Positions 1-7,039 of a stretch of 64,000 nucleotides of DNA are shown piece by piece. The stretch is from Candidatus Roizmanbacteria bacterium. GTDB taxonomy: Bacteria; Patescibacteriota; Microgenomatia; UBA1406; GWC2-37-13. Below the pieces are notes generated by a model that was not told the origin of the DNA, did not search any database, and saw nothing but the letters and a program-made list of their open reading frames with translations. Both the position numbers and the translations under genes were made by a program. How positions within the stretch are numbered: the stretch's first letter is position 1; each line of letters begins with the position of its first letter. The stretch lies in NCBI GenBank assembly GCA_012798265.1, contig JAAZNM010000004.1, positions 88,194-152,193 on the forward strand, written 5' to 3'.

Positions 1-216
1 GTTTACATCCTGCCGGTATTGGTGATTGTCGCCGGGTTCGTATACATATTCAATATCGATGTCGTTGGAATATTGAACAGCCCAAAAATAAGGGACAATT
101 TGCTAGACTTTACTAGAGAAGTGAATTATTATCTGACGATGTCTTTGGGGATCAATTTAGGGTTGTTAGTCATATTTAAAAGTTTTTCGCTTTTGTTCAA
201 CAAACATGGAAAATAG
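1..216 (+). CDS. Small membrane protein, 5' end outside window
   Basis: The frame is open from base 1, so the start is probably upstream of the window. The visible 71 residues hold two hydrophobic segments (about 2-18 and 44-62) separated by a short polar stretch with NSPKIRDNLLDF. It overlaps the next gene by 11 nt (ATGGAAAATAG reads as the end of this frame and the start of the next), so the two are translationally coupled. I do not recognise the family. Next to a VirB2/TrbC-like pilin it may be another small component of a secretion or conjugation-type membrane complex, but that is inference from position. Confidence 0.6.
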   Translation, partial: VYILPVLVIVAGFVYIFNIDVVGILNSPKIRDNLLDFTREVNYYLTMSLGINLGLLVIFKSFSLLFNKHGK

Positions 217-526
217 ATATTTGGCTCAGACGGTCAATATGAACGGTCAACAGATCACCGGACCCTTGCAGGGAATCAATAATTTGGGGGATATAGTCAA
301 CAAAATGACGATGTTTTTGCTGCCTTTGGCGGGAATTATTCTTCTTTTTGTTCTTATCTGGGGCGGTTACGACTATATGATGTCCCAGGGTAAACCGGAT
401 AAGATAAAATCGGCCCAGGCCAAAATCACTACCGGTTTGATCGGTTTCATCCTGCTCATTTTGGCTTTTTTCCTGACCAAGTTGTTGACGACGATTTTCG
501 GGCTGAGCGGTTGGAGTCCTTTTTAA
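206..526 (+). CDS. VirB2/TrbC-like small membrane (pilin-like) protein
   Basis: A 106-residue protein with a polar N-terminus (about 1-33) and two strongly hydrophobic segments (about 34-52 and 72-94) joined by a short basic loop, GKPDKIKSAQAKI. This two-helix hairpin with a GxxxxxI-rich second helix is the pattern of the TrbC/VirB2 pilin superfamily, which is common in CPR genomes next to VirB4-type genes. No VirB4 or VirB6 is visible here because the window begins just upstream. It overlaps the preceding membrane gene by 11 nt. The family call rests on topology and size, not on a catalytic motif. Confidence 0.55.
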   Translation: MENRYLAQTVNMNGQQITGPLQGINNLGDIVNKMTMFLLPLAGIILLFVLIWGGYDYMMSQGKPDKIKSAQAKITTGLIGFILLILAFFLTKLLTTIFGLSGWSPF

Positions 527-527
527 G

Positions 528-556
528 TTGATTATTTCCCCGCACTCGGTTATAAT
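528..556 (+). promoter_or_regulatory. Sigma-70 promoter upstream of pyrH-type gene
   Basis: TTGATT (528-533), a 17-nt spacer and TATAAT (551-556) give a near-consensus promoter starting 2 nt after the stop of the pilin-like gene. The expected transcription start is near 563. A strong terminator at 611-638 lies between it and the UMP kinase start at 649, so transcripts would either stop as a roughly 75-nt RNA or read through. Confidence 0.6.
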
Positions 557-610
557 TATTAGTCAGTATGATGATGGTTTGCCAAATTTTTAGTTAACAA
601 GGATTTGTTT

Positions 611-638
611 CCCCCGAAAAAAACCGGGGGATTTTTTT
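611..638 (+). terminator. Intrinsic terminator or attenuator before pyrH
   Basis: CCCCCG (611-616) pairs with CGGGGG (625-630) across an A-rich loop and is followed after one A by seven T residues (632-638). It ends 10 nt before the UMP kinase start. It can serve as the terminator of the pilin-like gene, and, because a promoter lies upstream at 528-556, as an attenuator of the following genes. Confidence 0.8.
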
Positions 639-648
639 AGGCCTTTTT

Positions 649-1983
649 ATGTTTAAATCAAACAAAGAACCTCCAATAATACTTTCGATCGGCGGCAGTT
701 TGATCGTTCCTGATGGGGGAGTTGATACGGACTTTCTTTCCAAATTAAATAAATTCATTAGGCAACAGGTGGCAAAAGGTAAAAGGTTTTTCTTAGTTGC
801 TGGTGGTGGTAAAACAGCCAGACGTTATCGAGATGCTGGTAAGGCGGTTATCGGTAATTTAACCAGCGAAGATCTTGATTGGTTAGGTATACACTCCACC
901 CGTCTGAATGCCCATCTTTTAAGGACAATATTTCAAGATATTGCCCATCCGCGAATAATCGACGATTACAGCCATAAGGTAAGGCAATGGCGGGAGCCAA
1001 TCATGGTTGGTTCGGGATGGAAACCGGGTTGGTCGACCGACTATGATGCGGTTATCCTTGCCCGTGACTATAACGCCAACGTGATTGTCAATTTGTCCAA
1101 CGTTGACTGGGTTTATGATAAGGATCCGCGTAAGTATCCGGATGCCAAAATCATCAAAAAACTGACATGGGAGGAGATGGAAAAACTGGTTGGCACCAAG
1201 TGGAGTCCTGGGATAAATGCTCCTTTTGATCCGGTAGCCGCCCAGCTTGCCAAAAAAATCTGTCTTACTGTAATTGTCGCCAATGGTCTTGATTTTAAAA
1301 ATATGGAGAAGATAGTCGAAGGCGATTCTTTCAAAGGTACGGTGATAATGCCTTTTAACATAGATGCCGGTTTTTATGACAGGGAGTATTATACCGGCAA
1401 AAAAGGCGAGTACCGTTTCGGCTATGTCGAGTCTGTTTTCGGAAAAGTTCTCCACAACCTTATCAATTTTTATCGGGCTTTCTTAATAAAAATTTTCTTG
1501 AATCCGAAAAACTGTTTGGATGTCGGTTGCGGTACCGGTAAGCTTATCCGCTGGCTGAAATTCTTTGGGATCGAGTCTTACGGAATAGAGATTTCAAAAC
1601 AGGCGCTCGACCTGGCCGATCAGTCGATCAAACCTTTTTTGAAATCGGGCGATATTATCAAAATCCCTTATCCTGATGATCATTTTGATCTGGTTCTGAC
1701 ATATGACGTCATGGAACATCTGGAAAGGTCAAAAATAAAAAAAGCGGTTGAAGAGACGATCAGGGTTTCCCGTAGACATGTGCTCCATAAGATATATACT
1801 TTGGAAAACCAATGGATAAACCTTACCCATAAACGCGATTTTTCCCATGTCTCCGTTTTCAGCAAAAAATACTGGCAAAAACTTTTCGCATCTTTTGAAA
1901 ATGTTTCCATCCTCAGAGGTTCTTTTTTCAAACTGTCTTCTTTTTTTGAGACAATATTCTTATTAAGGAAAAAACCGTCATAA
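649..1983 (+). CDS. pyrH: UMP kinase (archaeal type) fused to class I methyltransferase
   Basis: A 444-residue two-domain protein. Residues about 8-235 are an amino-acid-kinase fold of the archaeal-type UMP kinase: SIGGSLIVPDGGVD near the N-terminus, a VAGGGKTARRY loop, and VNLSNVDWVYDKDPRKYPDA, typical of enzymes that convert UMP to UDP. Residues about 236-444 are a SAM-dependent methyltransferase: a DREYY lead-in, motif I DVGCGTGKLIRW (about 288-299), an acidic GIEIS strand end, and FDLVLTYDVMEHLE. UMP kinases are normally stand-alone, about 220-240 residues, so the fusion is unusual. The frame is open throughout with no sign of a sequencing frameshift. recF follows after 4 nt. The methyl acceptor cannot be predicted. 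Confidence 0.85.
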   Translation: MFKSNKEPPIILSIGGSLIVPDGGVDTDFLSKLNKFIRQQVAKGKRFFLVAGGGKTARRYRDAGKAVIGNLTSEDLDWLGIHSTRLNAHLLRTIFQDIAHPRIIDDYSHKVRQWREPIMVGSGWKPGWSTDYDAVILARDYNANVIVNLSNVDWVYDKDPRKYPDAKIIKKLTWEEMEKLVGTKWSPGINAPFDPVAAQLAKKICLTVIVANGLDFKNMEKIVEGDSFKGTVIMPFNIDAGFYDREYYTGKKGEYRFGYVESVFGKVLHNLINFYRAFLIKIFLNPKNCLDVGCGTGKLIRWLKFFGIESYGIEISKQALDLADQSIKPFLKSGDIIKIPYPDDHFDLVLTYDVMEHLERSKIKKAVEETIRVSRRHVLHKIYTLENQWINLTHKRDFSHVSVFSKKYWQKLFASFENVSILRGSFFKLSSFFETIFLLRKKPS

Positions 1984-1987
1984 TAAA

Positions 1988-3031
1988 ATGGTTCTCAACA
2001 GAATCTATCTAAAAAACTTCCGTAACTTTAATGAGGCGAGTTTTGATTTCAACCGGTCGTTGACCATCATTATCGGGGAAAATGCCCGCGGTAAGACCAA
2101 TCTTTTGGAGTCGATCTACTGCCTGACCAGCGGTGCGGGTTTTCGGGAAAGCCGGGAAGAGGAGTTGATGGCCTTGGGAGCAAAAGAAACGACGATCGAA
2201 GGCGAGTTCGCCGACAAGAACGGAAAGTATGACTTCAGGATATTTTTGAGGTTGACCGGGAAGGTCTTGGAGAAAATTTTTTTTGCCAACAGGACAAAAA
2301 GAAAATCATCCCTTTACCAAAAAGAGACGGTTAAAGCGATTTTGTTTTCCCCCCAGCAGATAGAGATCGTTACCGGTCCGCCGGACATAAGACGCCGGTA
2401 TTTTGACAAACTGCTGTCGGGCTATGACATTGACTACAAAAAAAAGCTGACCAACTTCGAAAATGCCCTGCGGAGAAGGAACAAAATCCTGGAAAGTTAC
2501 AGCAATGAAGCCGCTTTGAAAGAAGAGCTTTTTTTTTGGGACGATTACCTGATAGAGCAGGCAAGCTACTTAACGCGCGAAAGGGAAAAATATGTTTCGT
2601 ACCTTAACGATCATAGAAAGATCGACAGCAAGAAATTTTTTGTCAAATACGTGAAAAACGAGATGACCCGGACTCGGCTCGACGAATCTTTTCCGCTTGA
2701 AAGAAGGTATCGCCGGACGGTGATCGGTCCCCAAAAAGATGACTTTGAGATCTATGAGGAAGGTAACTTCGACAAGAATCTGCTCCATTTCGGATCAAGA
2801 AGCGAACAAAGGTTGGGAGTATTCTGGCTGAAGTTCAACGAAATCAACTATCACGAAGAAAAGTTCGGCAAAAAACCAATACTCCTTTTGGACGATATTT
2901 TTTCCGAGCTGGATAAGAAAAACAAAAAACTCATCCTTGATCTGATCACTCGTTATCAGACAATCGTCACAACCACCGAGGATGATCTGATTAACCTTTC
3001 CCACAAACCTAATACGGTGATAGGGATATAG
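1988..3031 (+). CDS. recF: DNA replication and repair protein RecF
   Basis: A 347-residue SMC-like ATPase. Walker A is GENARGKT at residues 30-37, preceded by the family-typical LKNFRNF. The signature region is FGSRSEQRLGVFWLK and Walker B is PILLLDDIFSELD. RecF loads RecA at gapped DNA together with RecO and RecR. It follows the UMP kinase fusion by 4 nt and probably shares its transcript. Length is normal for the family (about 350-370). No gyrase, dnaN or dnaA neighbour is seen, unlike the classical dnaA-dnaN-recF order. Composition changes sharply to AT-rich about 70 nt after the stop. Confidence 0.93.
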   Translation: MVLNRIYLKNFRNFNEASFDFNRSLTIIIGENARGKTNLLESIYCLTSGAGFRESREEELMALGAKETTIEGEFADKNGKYDFRIFLRLTGKVLEKIFFANRTKRKSSLYQKETVKAILFSPQQIEIVTGPPDIRRRYFDKLLSGYDIDYKKKLTNFENALRRRNKILESYSNEAALKEELFFWDDYLIEQASYLTREREKYVSYLNDHRKIDSKKFFVKYVKNEMTRTRLDESFPLERRYRRTVIGPQKDDFEIYEEGNFDKNLLHFGSRSEQRLGVFWLKFNEINYHEEKFGKKPILLLDDIFSELDKKNKKLILDLITRYQTIVTTTEDDLINLSHKPNTVIGI

Positions 3032-3032
3032 T

Positions 3033-3095
3033 ATGAAGGCGGAGTATCAGGGTCTGGAACTTTTTAATCCTTATAACTCGATCTTCAAAACTTAG
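3033..3095 (+). pseudogene. Possible truncated gene start after recF
   Basis: Starting 1 nt after recF is a 20-codon frame beginning MKAEYQGLELFN and ending in TAG at 3093-3095, just where composition turns AT-rich. It could be the first codons of a gene cut off by the island's arrival, or a chance frame. There is no recognisable domain. Confidence 0.25.
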
Positions 3096-3101
3096 GTGCA
3101 T

Positions 3102-3160
3102 TGTAGCAAAAATGAGACATTTATCCTTATTACTTAAGGCTAAATAGAACAAATGGGACA
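3102..3160. repeat. Possible mobile-element end at island border
   Basis: TGTAGCAAAAATGAGACA (3102-3119) is followed about 40 nt later by CAAATGGGACA (3150-3160), two copies of an AAATGRGACA motif. Repeated motifs of this kind with a TG start are seen at the ends of some transposable elements, and the spot coincides with the drop in G+C. No matching inverted copy was found near 7754-7860, so an element end is only a suggestion. The stretch from 3096 to 3283 otherwise shows no gene. Confidence 0.25.
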
Positions 3161-3283
3161 GTATAAAAAAACAAATAATATGACATATAGATACAAACTC
3201 ATATTGTTTCTTTTCTAGCTATCCACATTGTGTGCTCGCGAGAGATGGCATTTTCTGAGCTCGAAAAAATGAATAGTTGATAA

Positions 3284-3684
3284 GATTTATTTGAAAACGG
3301 TATATGTTTTATAGATGGATTTTTAAAATTTTATCAAAAGATTAATAAGAAATTTAAAACAGTTGTAGCTACATCACTTGAAAGAAAATTCTTAAATAAA
3401 ATTGAACCCAAAATACATTTATATTCATTATTCAAATCTTATGTATATTCAATTGCTGATATTGGATATAAATCAAAACCAGATCTTCAATATTTCTATA
3501 TTCAGCTTCAAAAATTGCTTTTTCTCCAGAAGAATGTCTAGTTATTGAAGATTCTCCAAATGGAGTAGAAGCAGCTATAAAAGCTGAAATGAAATGTATG
3601 GCATTTTTCACAAGCACGATTAAGGATAATTTGATTAAAGCAGATAAAATCGTAGATAATTATAATCAGTTATACGATAATTAA
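3284..3684 (+). pseudogene. HAD-family phosphatase remnant (beta-PGM-like)
   Basis: Two overlapping frames together spell the C-terminal two thirds of a HAD hydrolase. One frame (3284 to about 3490) gives GFLKFYQKINKKFKTVVATS and then GYKSKPD. The next frame (about 3484-3684) gives IFLYSASKIAFSPEECLVIE followed by DSPNGVEAAIKAEMK. This is the usual order of HAD motif II (T/S), the KP-D motif III and the acidic motif IV of beta-phosphoglucomutase-like enzymes. The N-terminal DxD nucleophile domain is missing and one frameshift near 3485-3493 separates the halves, so the gene is dead. Confidence 0.8.
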
Positions 3685-3706
3685 AATTATTATAAGATAA
3701 AAGTTT

Positions 3707-3715
3707 TGATATAAT
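3707..3715 (+). promoter_or_regulatory. Extended -10 promoter of the HDAC-like gene
   Basis: TG at 3707-3708, one base, then TATAAT at 3710-3715: an extended -10 element with no clear -35 box. The ATG at 3722 is 6 nt after the hexamer, so the transcript would begin at or next to the start codon (leaderless). Confidence 0.6.
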
Positions 3716-3721
3716 ACATTT

Positions 3722-4831
3722 ATGAATAAAGAGCTTGTTGCTGTATATAGCGACAAATCAGTTTATCATAAACCAATATTTGGTACATTTGACGGTATTA
3801 ATAGACCTTCCTATGACCTTCCTCAAAGAACTACTAGTATTATCGATGCCTTACAAGATTTAAAAGCTGTAACTGAAATTGAAATTACCTATCCCAGAGT
3901 TTTTGGAATGCCTTTTATTTACAGTGTTCACGATCAGGGATATGTTGAATATTTAAAAACAACAAGTGATCAGGTGGCACAAAAACCGCCTATTCTTGTA
4001 CCAGAAATAGTTAACAAAGATACAAAAGAAACAGTTATAAGAGAGTATCCTGCATTTACAACACCTTCTGTATTTCCACATGGTAATAATCCTAGAGCAA
4101 AAAATAAAGAGGCTATTAAAGGAACGTATTCTTTTGATACAGCTACACCAATTATGGCCAATATTTATGAAGTTGCTTTAGAAGCCGCCAACACTGCTTT
4201 GACTGGTGCAGACATGATAGCTACTCAAAACTATACTCTGGTTTATTCATTATGCCGGCCTCCTGGTCATCATGCTGAAAGAAGCAAAATGGGGTCATAT
4301 TGCTATTTAAACAACGCGGCAATTGCCGCAAACTATATTTCCCATCAAACCGGTTCAAGGGTTGGAATACTTGATATTGACGCACACCATGGGAATGGAA
4401 CACAACAAATATTTTACGAAGATCCTAATGTTTATTATGCTTCAGTTCATGGAGATCCAGAAACGACACCACCATATTACTCAGGATATGTTGACGAACT
4501 AGGAGAAGGGCCAGGATTTGGATATAATACAAATATCCTTTTACCAAAAGGAAGTGACAATGAAAAATTCTTAGATGCTTTAGATAAATTAATTTTTTTA
4601 TTAAAACAATTTAATCCCAATTTTCTTATTGTCTCATTAGGATTTGATGGTTTTAAAACTGATCCTTGTAAAGTATTTACTTTAACAACTGATGCTTATA
4701 TTGAAGCTGCTAAACGTATTGGAAAATTAGGTCTACCAACATTATCAATTCAAGAAGGTGGTTATGCTGTTGAAGATTTGGGTACAAATATAGCAGCGTA
4801 TTTAAAATCATTAAAAAGTTCCCATTCATAA
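3722..4831 (+). CDS. Acetylpolyamine amidohydrolase / HDAC-family deacetylase
   Basis: A 369-residue arginase-deacetylase-fold enzyme, the usual length of bacterial acetylpolyamine amidohydrolases. The catalytic histidine pair lies in RPPGHHAERSKMGSYCYLNN (H183, H184). The zinc ligands are D220 and H222 in DIDAHHGNG and D309 in SLGFDGF. The transition-state tyrosine is Y348 in EGGY. All active-site positions are kept, so it should be active, removing acetyl groups from polyamines or acetyl-lysine. The GNAT gene begins 1 nt after its stop, so the pair is co-transcribed. It lies in the AT-rich island and is AT-richer than the flanking genes, which suggests acquisition. Substrate choice between polyamines and protein lysine cannot be decided here. 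Confidence 0.87.
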   Translation: MNKELVAVYSDKSVYHKPIFGTFDGINRPSYDLPQRTTSIIDALQDLKAVTEIEITYPRVFGMPFIYSVHDQGYVEYLKTTSDQVAQKPPILVPEIVNKDTKETVIREYPAFTTPSVFPHGNNPRAKNKEAIKGTYSFDTATPIMANIYEVALEAANTALTGADMIATQNYTLVYSLCRPPGHHAERSKMGSYCYLNNAAIAANYISHQTGSRVGILDIDAHHGNGTQQIFYEDPNVYYASVHGDPETTPPYYSGYVDELGEGPGFGYNTNILLPKGSDNEKFLDALDKLIFLLKQFNPNFLIVSLGFDGFKTDPCKVFTLTTDAYIEAAKRIGKLGLPTLSIQEGGYAVEDLGTNIAAYLKSLKSSHS

Positions 4832-4832
4832 T

Positions 4833-5255
4833 ATGAAAATCCAAATTACAACAAAAACTAATTTAAAATTAAAAAATTTTAATAAAAAAGAATGGCCAAT
4901 CGCCAATATTGAACATTTTGGGTCTAATGTTGATTGGAAAACCAAAAACTATATTTTAAATTGTATTGAAAAAAACAAAATTATTGGAACTTTAGGAATA
5001 AGAATTGAAGGTGGAGTAGGATATATTGGAACAATGATTGTAGCAAAAACAAAACAAGGAAAAGGCATAGGTGGTAAGCTAATGGATAAAGCAATCGTAA
5101 TTGCCAAAAAAGAGAAAGCACATAAAATATATTTGCAAACAGGCAAAGATTGGAAATCTATCCAATTCTATAAAAAATTTGGCTATAAAATAACTGCTGA
5201 GCTAAAGAATCATTATTTCCATAAGAATTTTGTAGAACTGACGTTATATATTTAA
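4833..5255 (+). CDS. GNAT-family N-acetyltransferase
   Basis: A 140-residue single-domain GNAT enzyme. The acetyl-CoA pyrophosphate-binding motif is KQGKGIGGKLM (the QxxGxG/A signature), preceded by the beta-strand YIGTMIVA and followed by KIYLQTG and SIQFYKKFGYKI, the usual motif-B end. It starts 1 nt after the deacetylase stop and is probably translated by coupling. The pair could set opposite reactions on one substrate, such as a polyamine, but nothing in the sequence names it. AT-rich like the rest of the island. Confidence 0.85.
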   Translation: MKIQITTKTNLKLKNFNKKEWPIANIEHFGSNVDWKTKNYILNCIEKNKIIGTLGIRIEGGVGYIGTMIVAKTKQGKGIGGKLMDKAIVIAKKEKAHKIYLQTGKDWKSIQFYKKFGYKITAELKNHYFHKNFVELTLYI

Positions 5256-5262
5256 TCTTTTA

Positions 5263-5717
5263 TTAAGAAAAGCTCTTTATCCTGATAGGTTTATTTAATT
5301 CAGAAGACTTTATGGCGCTTAATACCATATTAAGCGTATTGAGGTTGTCTCCACACCAACAGTCCGGTAAAGTTTTTGTTGAAATTGAATTGATAAATAA
5401 TCTAATATTTTGTTCGAGTTCATATAAAAATACTTCGTAAGGTGTAAATGTAAATGGTATATGAATTTTTTCTTTTAAATTTCTATTATTAACTTTTCTT
5501 TCGAGTTGAACATCTAAATTCCCATCCCATATTATTGTTCCTAATTCTCCAATAATTCGCCACTGGCCATTATAGCTTGTATCAAATCCCCAAGAGCTCC
5601 AAGATCCTCTATAGCTGAAAAATGATTTATCACTCATCCGAAAATTTGCATAAATACTTGACCCATTTTTAAATTTGCTGGAAATTGGATTAAATTCTTG
5701 AGCAAAAATAAAATAAG
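5263..5717 (-). pseudogene. C-terminal part of a Gfo/Idh/MocA oxidoreductase
   Basis: Reading on the minus strand from the IS border (5717) to the stop at 5263 gives FAQEFNPISSKFKNGSSIYA, then SYRGSWSSWGFDTSYNGQWR, IIGELGTIIWDG and DCWCGDNLNTLNMVLSAIKS. This is the substrate-domain end of Gfo/Idh/MocA dehydrogenases. The NAD-binding GxGxxG half is absent and is not found on the far side of the IS element, so the gene was cut by the insertion and its other half lost. A short frame from an internal ATG at 5637 remains open but would not give a working enzyme. Confidence 0.82.
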
Positions 5718-5785
5718 TGACCGGTCTCCGGTATACTGGACATAGTTTTCTAAGAATTTAAGTTAGAAATTATCTTTTTAAAACT

Positions 5786-6019
5786 ATGGCAGGTATATCA
5801 AAAGAGGTTAAGGATGAGATCTTAAGTAAAATTAAATCAGGAGAAAAAGTAATGGCTCTTTCGAAACAATACGGAGTCTCCGAAAAAACAATCTACAATT
5901 GGCTACGTCTGGGGACTGAGGATAAAATCTCCCTGATTGAACACAACAAACTGAAAAGAGAAAATATTGAACTTAAGGCAATAATCGGAGCTTTAACGAT
6001 TTCTACAGATACTTCTTAA
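5786..6019 (+). CDS. IS3-type transposase OrfA (HTH protein)
   Basis: A 77-residue protein: an HTH (about 8-42) with ALSKQYGVSEKTIYNWLR, then a leucine-rich coiled segment KLKRENIELKAIIGALT. This is the DNA-binding and multimerising half of IS3-family transposases, slightly short for the group (85-100). It overlaps the open frame of orfB by 23 nt (5997-6019). Confidence 0.85.
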   Translation: MAGISKEVKDEILSKIKSGEKVMALSKQYGVSEKTIYNWLRLGTEDKISLIEHNKLKRENIELKAIIGALTISTDTS

Positions 6020-6866
6020 TCGAATACAAAATGCAGGTGTTATTTTAAGCCTTAACCGTCTTTCTTTCTATCTCCATATTCCCCATTCCACTTTTTATCA
6101 CAAACAAAAACAACAGAGTAAAGATGAGATTGTTAAAGATCAAATTATCCATGTGCTCTCATCAAATCCATCATACGGTTATCGAAGAATAGCTTTAGCC
6201 TTGAGAATTGGAAAACGCAGGGTCAAACGAGTGATGAGGCTTTACGGTATTAAGCCTTACAAGAGAAAAGCAAGATGGAGAAAAAGACGGGATGAAAGAC
6301 GAAATACTACACCCTACGAAAATATCATTAAATCAGTCTGTCCTATCAAACCTTATGTAATCTGGATATCTGATTTTACCTACATTCGCTATCAGGAAAA
6401 GTTTCTGTATTTGGCTACCTTTATGGACAGGTTTACCCGAGAAATTGTTGGCTGGGACATATCAACAAAACATACAAAAAGTCTTATCATTGATGCTTTT
6501 TGGAATGCGGTTAAAACAACAGGGAAAATACCCGATATTGTTCACTCCGATCAGGGAGTTGAGTATACAAGCGAATCATATACCGGACTTATGAGTAAAC
6601 TTGATATTAAAGTATCAATGAGCAAAAAAGCTTCTCCCTGGGAAAACGCTTACCAGGAATCTTTCTACAACAATTTTAAAACAGATCTGGGACTGGAGTT
6701 TGACAGATTCTCCTCGGTTGGGGAACTAATCGAAGCAATCCATCACACAATTAACTATTACAATCAGGTAAGAATCCACACTACTCTCAAGATGTCACCG
6801 ACAAAATACCGTTTACTTCAGGAACAAAAAGTCTTAGAAGAAGTTGTCGAAAAAATGAGTACTTGA
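5997..6866 (+). CDS. IS3-type transposase OrfB (DDE integrase)
   Basis: The frame is open from 5997. Residues upstream of the first GTG (6153), SFYLHIPHSTFYH to KDEIVKDQII, match the usual N-terminal HTH_21 part of OrfB, so starting at 6153 would cut the protein. The DDE residues are in WISDFTYI, HSDQGVEY and NAYQESFYNNFK, and all are present. No ATG, GTG or TTG occurs in this frame before 6153, and relative to orfA the frame is +1, not the -1 usual for IS3 elements. Production would need a +1 or -2 shift, an ATT start as described for IS911, or the copy carries an indel. Confidence 0.82.
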   Translation, partial: RFLQILLNRIQNAGVILSLNRLSFYLHIPHSTFYHKQKQQSKDEIVKDQIIHVLSSNPSYGYRRIALALRIGKRRVKRVMRLYGIKPYKRKARWRKRRDERRNTTPYENIIKSVCPIKPYVIWISDFTYIRYQEKFLYLATFMDRFTREIVGWDISTKHTKSLIIDAFWNAVKTTGKIPDIVHSDQGVEYTSESYTGLMSKLDIKVSMSKKASPWENAYQESFYNNFKTDLGLEFDRFSSVGELIEAIHHTINYYNQVRIHTTLKMSPTKYRLLQEQKVLEEVVEKMST

Positions 6867-6870
6867 CACA

Positions 6871-7005
6871 CCGCTTACTACGGAAAAAGCAAAACAATAT
6901 TTACTTCATGTTTTAAAAACTGGAACAGCTGAAGAGAGGCAACAGATTCTAGGAGTCATTCAGACAAAATTTATTCTTAGAAATAAAGCTCTTCGAATAA
7001 AGTAA
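6871..7005 (+). pseudogene. C-terminal remnant of a large serine recombinase
   Basis: The frame ending at 7005 gives TTEKAKQYLLHVLKTGTAEE and then RQQILGVIQTKFILRNKALR before the stop. The pattern (K)RQxIL...xxxxxxLxxKxLxI is the typical last stretch of large serine recombinases and resolvase-like integrases. Nothing upstream in this frame continues the protein because the IS element is there. The N-terminal resolvase domain is absent from the window, so the gene is a truncated remnant and hints that the island once carried its own integrase. Confidence 0.55.
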
Positions 7006-7025
7006 TAAAAACTCAAATAGATTGG

Positions 7026-7031
7026 TAGAAT
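7026..7031 (+). promoter_or_regulatory. -10 element before the HNH-type gene
   Basis: TAGAAT at 7026-7031 lies 8 nt before the ATG at 7040. No clear -35 box or Shine-Dalgarno motif is seen, consistent with a leaderless transcript. Confidence 0.4.
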
Positions 7032-7039
7032 AACAACGT

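Larger units (their letters stand above)
5718..6870 (+). mobile_element. IS3-family insertion sequence
   Basis: The left end begins TGACCGG at 5718 and contains TATACTGGACA, resembling IS3-type termini. Inside are an orfA with a helix-turn-helix and an orfB with an intact DDE core. The right end lies soon after orfB stops at 6866. A clean inverted copy of the left terminus is not visible there, so the right border (about 6870) and any target duplication are unresolved. The left end interrupts the oxidoreductase remnant and the right side abuts a serine-recombinase remnant, so a deletion or rearrangement has probably occurred here. Confidence 0.75.

Noticed and set aside
919..1455. Open frame on the minus strand inside the UMP kinase gene
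   Set aside because: It is the complement of a gene with strong conserved motifs, has no recognisable domain and no start signal.
3035..3060. Partial similarity to the tRNA-Ser 3' end (GGCGGAG...GAAC), a possible attachment-site copy
   Set aside because: Only about 16 of 23 bases agree, the matches are scattered, and the stretch is also the start of a short frame after recF. Not enough to call an att site.
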